From contig CM038229.1 in NCBI GenBank assembly GCA_021442155.1, positions 73,924,443 through 73,988,442 of the forward strand: 64,000 bases of DNA. Direction: 5' to 3'. The position numbers and the translations under genes are program-made. The notes beneath the pieces are model-generated. The model was not told where the DNA came from and ran no database searches. It saw only the letters and a list, made by a program, of their open reading frames with translations. This document shows positions 61,421 through 64,000 of the stretch, piece by piece. Numbering within the stretch: position 1 is the first letter of the stretch; each line of letters starts with the position of its first letter. Source of the DNA: Cymbidium sinense. Lineage: Eukaryota > Streptophyta > Magnoliopsida > Asparagales > Orchidaceae.

Positions 61421-61939
61421 TTAAGGGCTAAGCCCCTGACTGTAAAATAGGGGGCATATTGCCCCTTACAATATTTAGTGAGCTAATCACCAAGCTCAAT
61501 TGGCAAAATTGATGGCTCTAAGCTAACAATATATCTTAGATTGATACACAAAATGAAGCTCCACAAAATAACACTTCTATATAACACATAACTCTTATTG
61601 AAAAAAGGACTATATACAAAATTTTTCATTTTATTCATTATAGAAAAAAAATCTCAAATATTAAATAATATTTCTCTTTCTTTCTTAGGTGATGACTAAT
61701 CAGGAGGATTGATCAATAAATCTCTCCCAATTAGATGAAAGAGCAATAAGATAGTAGAACTAAACATGATCAAACACAACCACTTGGTCAACGACTTCTT
61801 CAAATTTCTGAGGGAGAGCTACAAATCAAGTTCAACATGTTCTCATCTAGTAGGCTATATACCCATTAATATGAGCACCTCAAGTCAATTCTTGCTCATG
61901 ATGACTAATAATATTTGATTGAAGTCCAATCATATTAAG

Positions 61940-61973
<34 letters not shown>

Positions 61974-63470
61974 AATTGATCATATAACATATGAGATACA
62001 AATAAAGGATCAAAAGTTGAGACATGGAAACACATTTTGAATAAAGTTATATGATTCAATTCGAACCTACAAATATGCCAACTAAAATAATAAAATTTCA
62101 AAGCTTTTCTCCTTAAGATTCTTCATCTAATACCATCTATTTTCCTCTAAAATTTTATCTTCTCTTTTCTCTCTCATTATGCTCTAAAAATTAATTTCAT
62201 GTGATTTAAAACAACATAGATTCAAATTTAAAGATGGTCTTCATCTTAAATTTTCATCAATATAATATTATATTTAACTTTGATTCTTTAGTCATGTGGG
62301 AATTAACAAGCGTGCGTATCATTGTTTAAGACACTATTGCTTTCAAAAGAAAGCCTATTCAAAGTTCAAGCCATCAAAAAGATAAAATAATAATTTCAAA
62401 GTACACATTAATCATTTCAAAGCCTCGATCTCATATGTGGAGTCTGGATGTATGTACAGATCACTCTTTTGTACACATTTTATATATTATAGATAAATTT
62501 AATTGAGATTAAATTTATTTTATATTTCAGAATACTCAAGATGTGTATTCTAAGTTTTATGTAATACATATTCTTTATATCTTATTTATGATTTTCTAAG
62601 TGAATATCATTCATGATTTTTAATGATGATGTGTTATTAACATCAATGATTTTTAATGACGTATCATCACAAATTTAAGAAAAAAAATACTATTTTTGCG
62701 CATAATATTCTTCAACTTGTGCACAACTTTAGATGATTTATAATCCCACTTTAAGTTATCTTGAATAAAAATAATTGAAAATATCAAATTGACTCGGTCC
62801 ATTAATTGAGAACGAGTAAAAGTCACTTGGTAAACTAAGCAGACTCAACTGAAAGTAATGAATTTTATAAACTTTTTGGGATTGTATAGTTTTTTTATTA
62901 TATTTTAATAATATTAGTGACTCTGTGTTAAAAAAGAAGAATAATATAATTTCTTCCAAATAGATCATTGAGAATACCTTTTATGCATTTAATATGATGT
63001 GACCCACCTTAGTTTAAGGGTTATAAAATTTTACATCTTGATAGTTTAAATTTGTATTTGAGCAATAAATTTAGAGGAATTGATTTGTAATCTATGTTAA
63101 ATGATTGATCAATTGGTGAGTGATAGATATTTGAGTAGTTAAAGATTTATTTTTTATTATTGTTTACATGTATATCATTATGATGTACAATATATGTTTG
63201 TTCAGGTGTGGATGTTATAAATTGAATGGTTTGAATTCTTAAGAGCAAGATATGATTGATAGGTAGAGCTTCAATTAAAACTTTACTAATATAAATACAG
63301 AGGGAGTTATGCTTTATAATTTTATTACTTAATTTGCTAGCTTGGTGGCTCAATTTATGGATGAAGCATATAGTTGGATGTCTACTATTAGGGTGAAAGT
63401 GGGGGACAAGCATTTAAAGATAATTTTGATATTTTTTGCCCCTTCACTTCAAGAGTGTATTTGAACCTCA
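61421..63470. other. AT-rich DNA, no gene seen
   Basis: A (TA)n run at 61941-61969 is the only clear feature. The minus frames 62968-62756 and 63413-63147 have no family resemblance and ordinary AT-driven composition. Confidence 0.55.
61941..61969. repeat. (TA)n microsatellite
   Basis: About 14 TA units. Confidence 0.95.
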
Positions 63471-63479
63471 CGTATTAGA

Positions 63480-64000
63480 AAACTAGCTGTTGCAATTAGA
63501 AAAGACATTTGTTGGTATGTATTTATGGCCATTATGAGTTAGTTTTCTTTTTGAGGTAACAAATGCTCCAACTATGTTTATATATTTTATGAATTGAGTA
63601 TTTAGCTTTTAACTTAATCAATTTATTATTATTTTTATTAAAAAATTTGTTAGTGTACTAAAACATTGAAGATGGCCATACTAATCATTTGAGGTTTATA
63701 TTGGAGACCTTGAGACAACATAAATTATATGCAGAGTTCCCAAAGTGTAAGTTTTGGCTTAAAGCATAGCACTCTTGGGGCATGTTATAAGTGGTGAGGG
63801 CATATCTATAAATCCTCATAAAGTTCAAGCTATCCCTGATTGGCTGAGACCCACTACTATTTCTAAGGTGTGTAGTTTTCTTGATATGGCTAGTTATTAT
63901 AGAAAGTTGATTAAAAAATTTTATAGATTGTAATTCCTTCGACAAAATTAACATAGAAGGCAATATCATTCAATTGGACAATGAATTTTAAAGATAACTT
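63480..64000 (+). pseudogene. Reverse transcriptase of a chromovirus-type Ty3/gypsy element, cut by the window end
   Basis: Plus strand: VTNAPTMF (63555-63578; family FGL(T/C)NAP..F), then FIIIFIKKFVSVL near 63620-63660, where the catalytic FIDD has become FIKK. After a frame change: ETLRQHKLYAEFPKCKFWL split over frames (63700-63760), then GHVISGEGISINPHKVQAI (63778-63834) and DWLRPTTISKVCSFLDMASY then YRKLIKKF (63838-63923). The D(W)xRPTT phrase and the GHV(I/V)S.(E/D)G order are those of chromovirus-type RT (Tekay/Reina/CRM group), unlike the Tat elements in the rest of the window. RNase H would follow beyond 64000. The minus frame 63969-63685 is a shadow. Confidence 0.85.

Noticed and set aside
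63685..63969. 94-codon minus frame
   Set aside because: Antisense to the chromovirus RT.

Overview
The window looks like repeat-dense DNA from a land plant with a large genome, possibly a monocot, though the species cannot be told from the sequence. It is AT-rich and poor in CpG. It has no intact host gene and no convincing tRNA, rRNA, CRISPR or prokaryotic feature. Almost everything recognisable is Ty3/gypsy retrotransposon material, mostly of the Tat type: the pol order is protease, RT, RNase H, a second 'archaeal-type' RNase H (aRNH) and integrase. All coding regions are broken by stops and frameshifts, and many stops are of the kind expected from methyl-C to T decay.

Layout. 1-2.1 kb: AT-rich, nothing recognised. 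2.1-23.6 kb: a plus-strand Tat element (element 1) with protease at about 2.9-3.4 kb, the protease-RT linker at 11.1-12.0 kb, aRNH and integrase at 18.9-20.8 kb, a 3' untranslated tandem array at 20.9-22.2 kb, and a 3' LTR cut down to 845 bp (22756-23600). Two giant LTRs of the same family sit inside it: A (minus, 3570-11071) and B (plus, about 11967-18933). They form an inverted pair around about 0.9 kb of pol. 23.6-34.1 kb: the 3' half of a second plus element (element 2), with integrase, a 192-bp tandem array and a full 3' LTR (C, 26330-34076). 34.1-54.05 kb: a minus-strand Tat element (element 3) with primer-binding site, gag, protease, RT, RNase H, aRNH, integrase, a 113-bp tandem array and a plant-mobile-domain-like (PMD) coding region downstream of pol. 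That PMD region is split by LTR D (35384-42216), a solo LTR with a clean 5-bp target duplication (atata). 54.05-55.0 kb: a remnant of the element 3 5' LTR with a 140-bp tandem array. 55.1-56.4 kb: a GC-rich repeat island, a TATA box and a plus-strand ORF resembling the 'putative plant transposon protein' domain. 56.4-63.4 kb: AT-rich, with undefined TE debris. 63.5-64 kb: the RT of a chromovirus-type Ty3/gypsy element, plus strand, running off the window.

The main result is a Tat family whose LTR is about 6.8-7.7 kb long. It is defined by TG...CA ends, two target-site duplications (one exact, one decayed) and five copies. Each long LTR carries an internal array of about 155 bp, a TATA-like block with a hairpin, and a pair of inverted repeats near its 3' end. 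One of those hairpins also occurs in the otherwise unalignable 5' LTR remnant of element 3. The family has inserted repeatedly into its own relatives, so the window is a stack of nested insertions.
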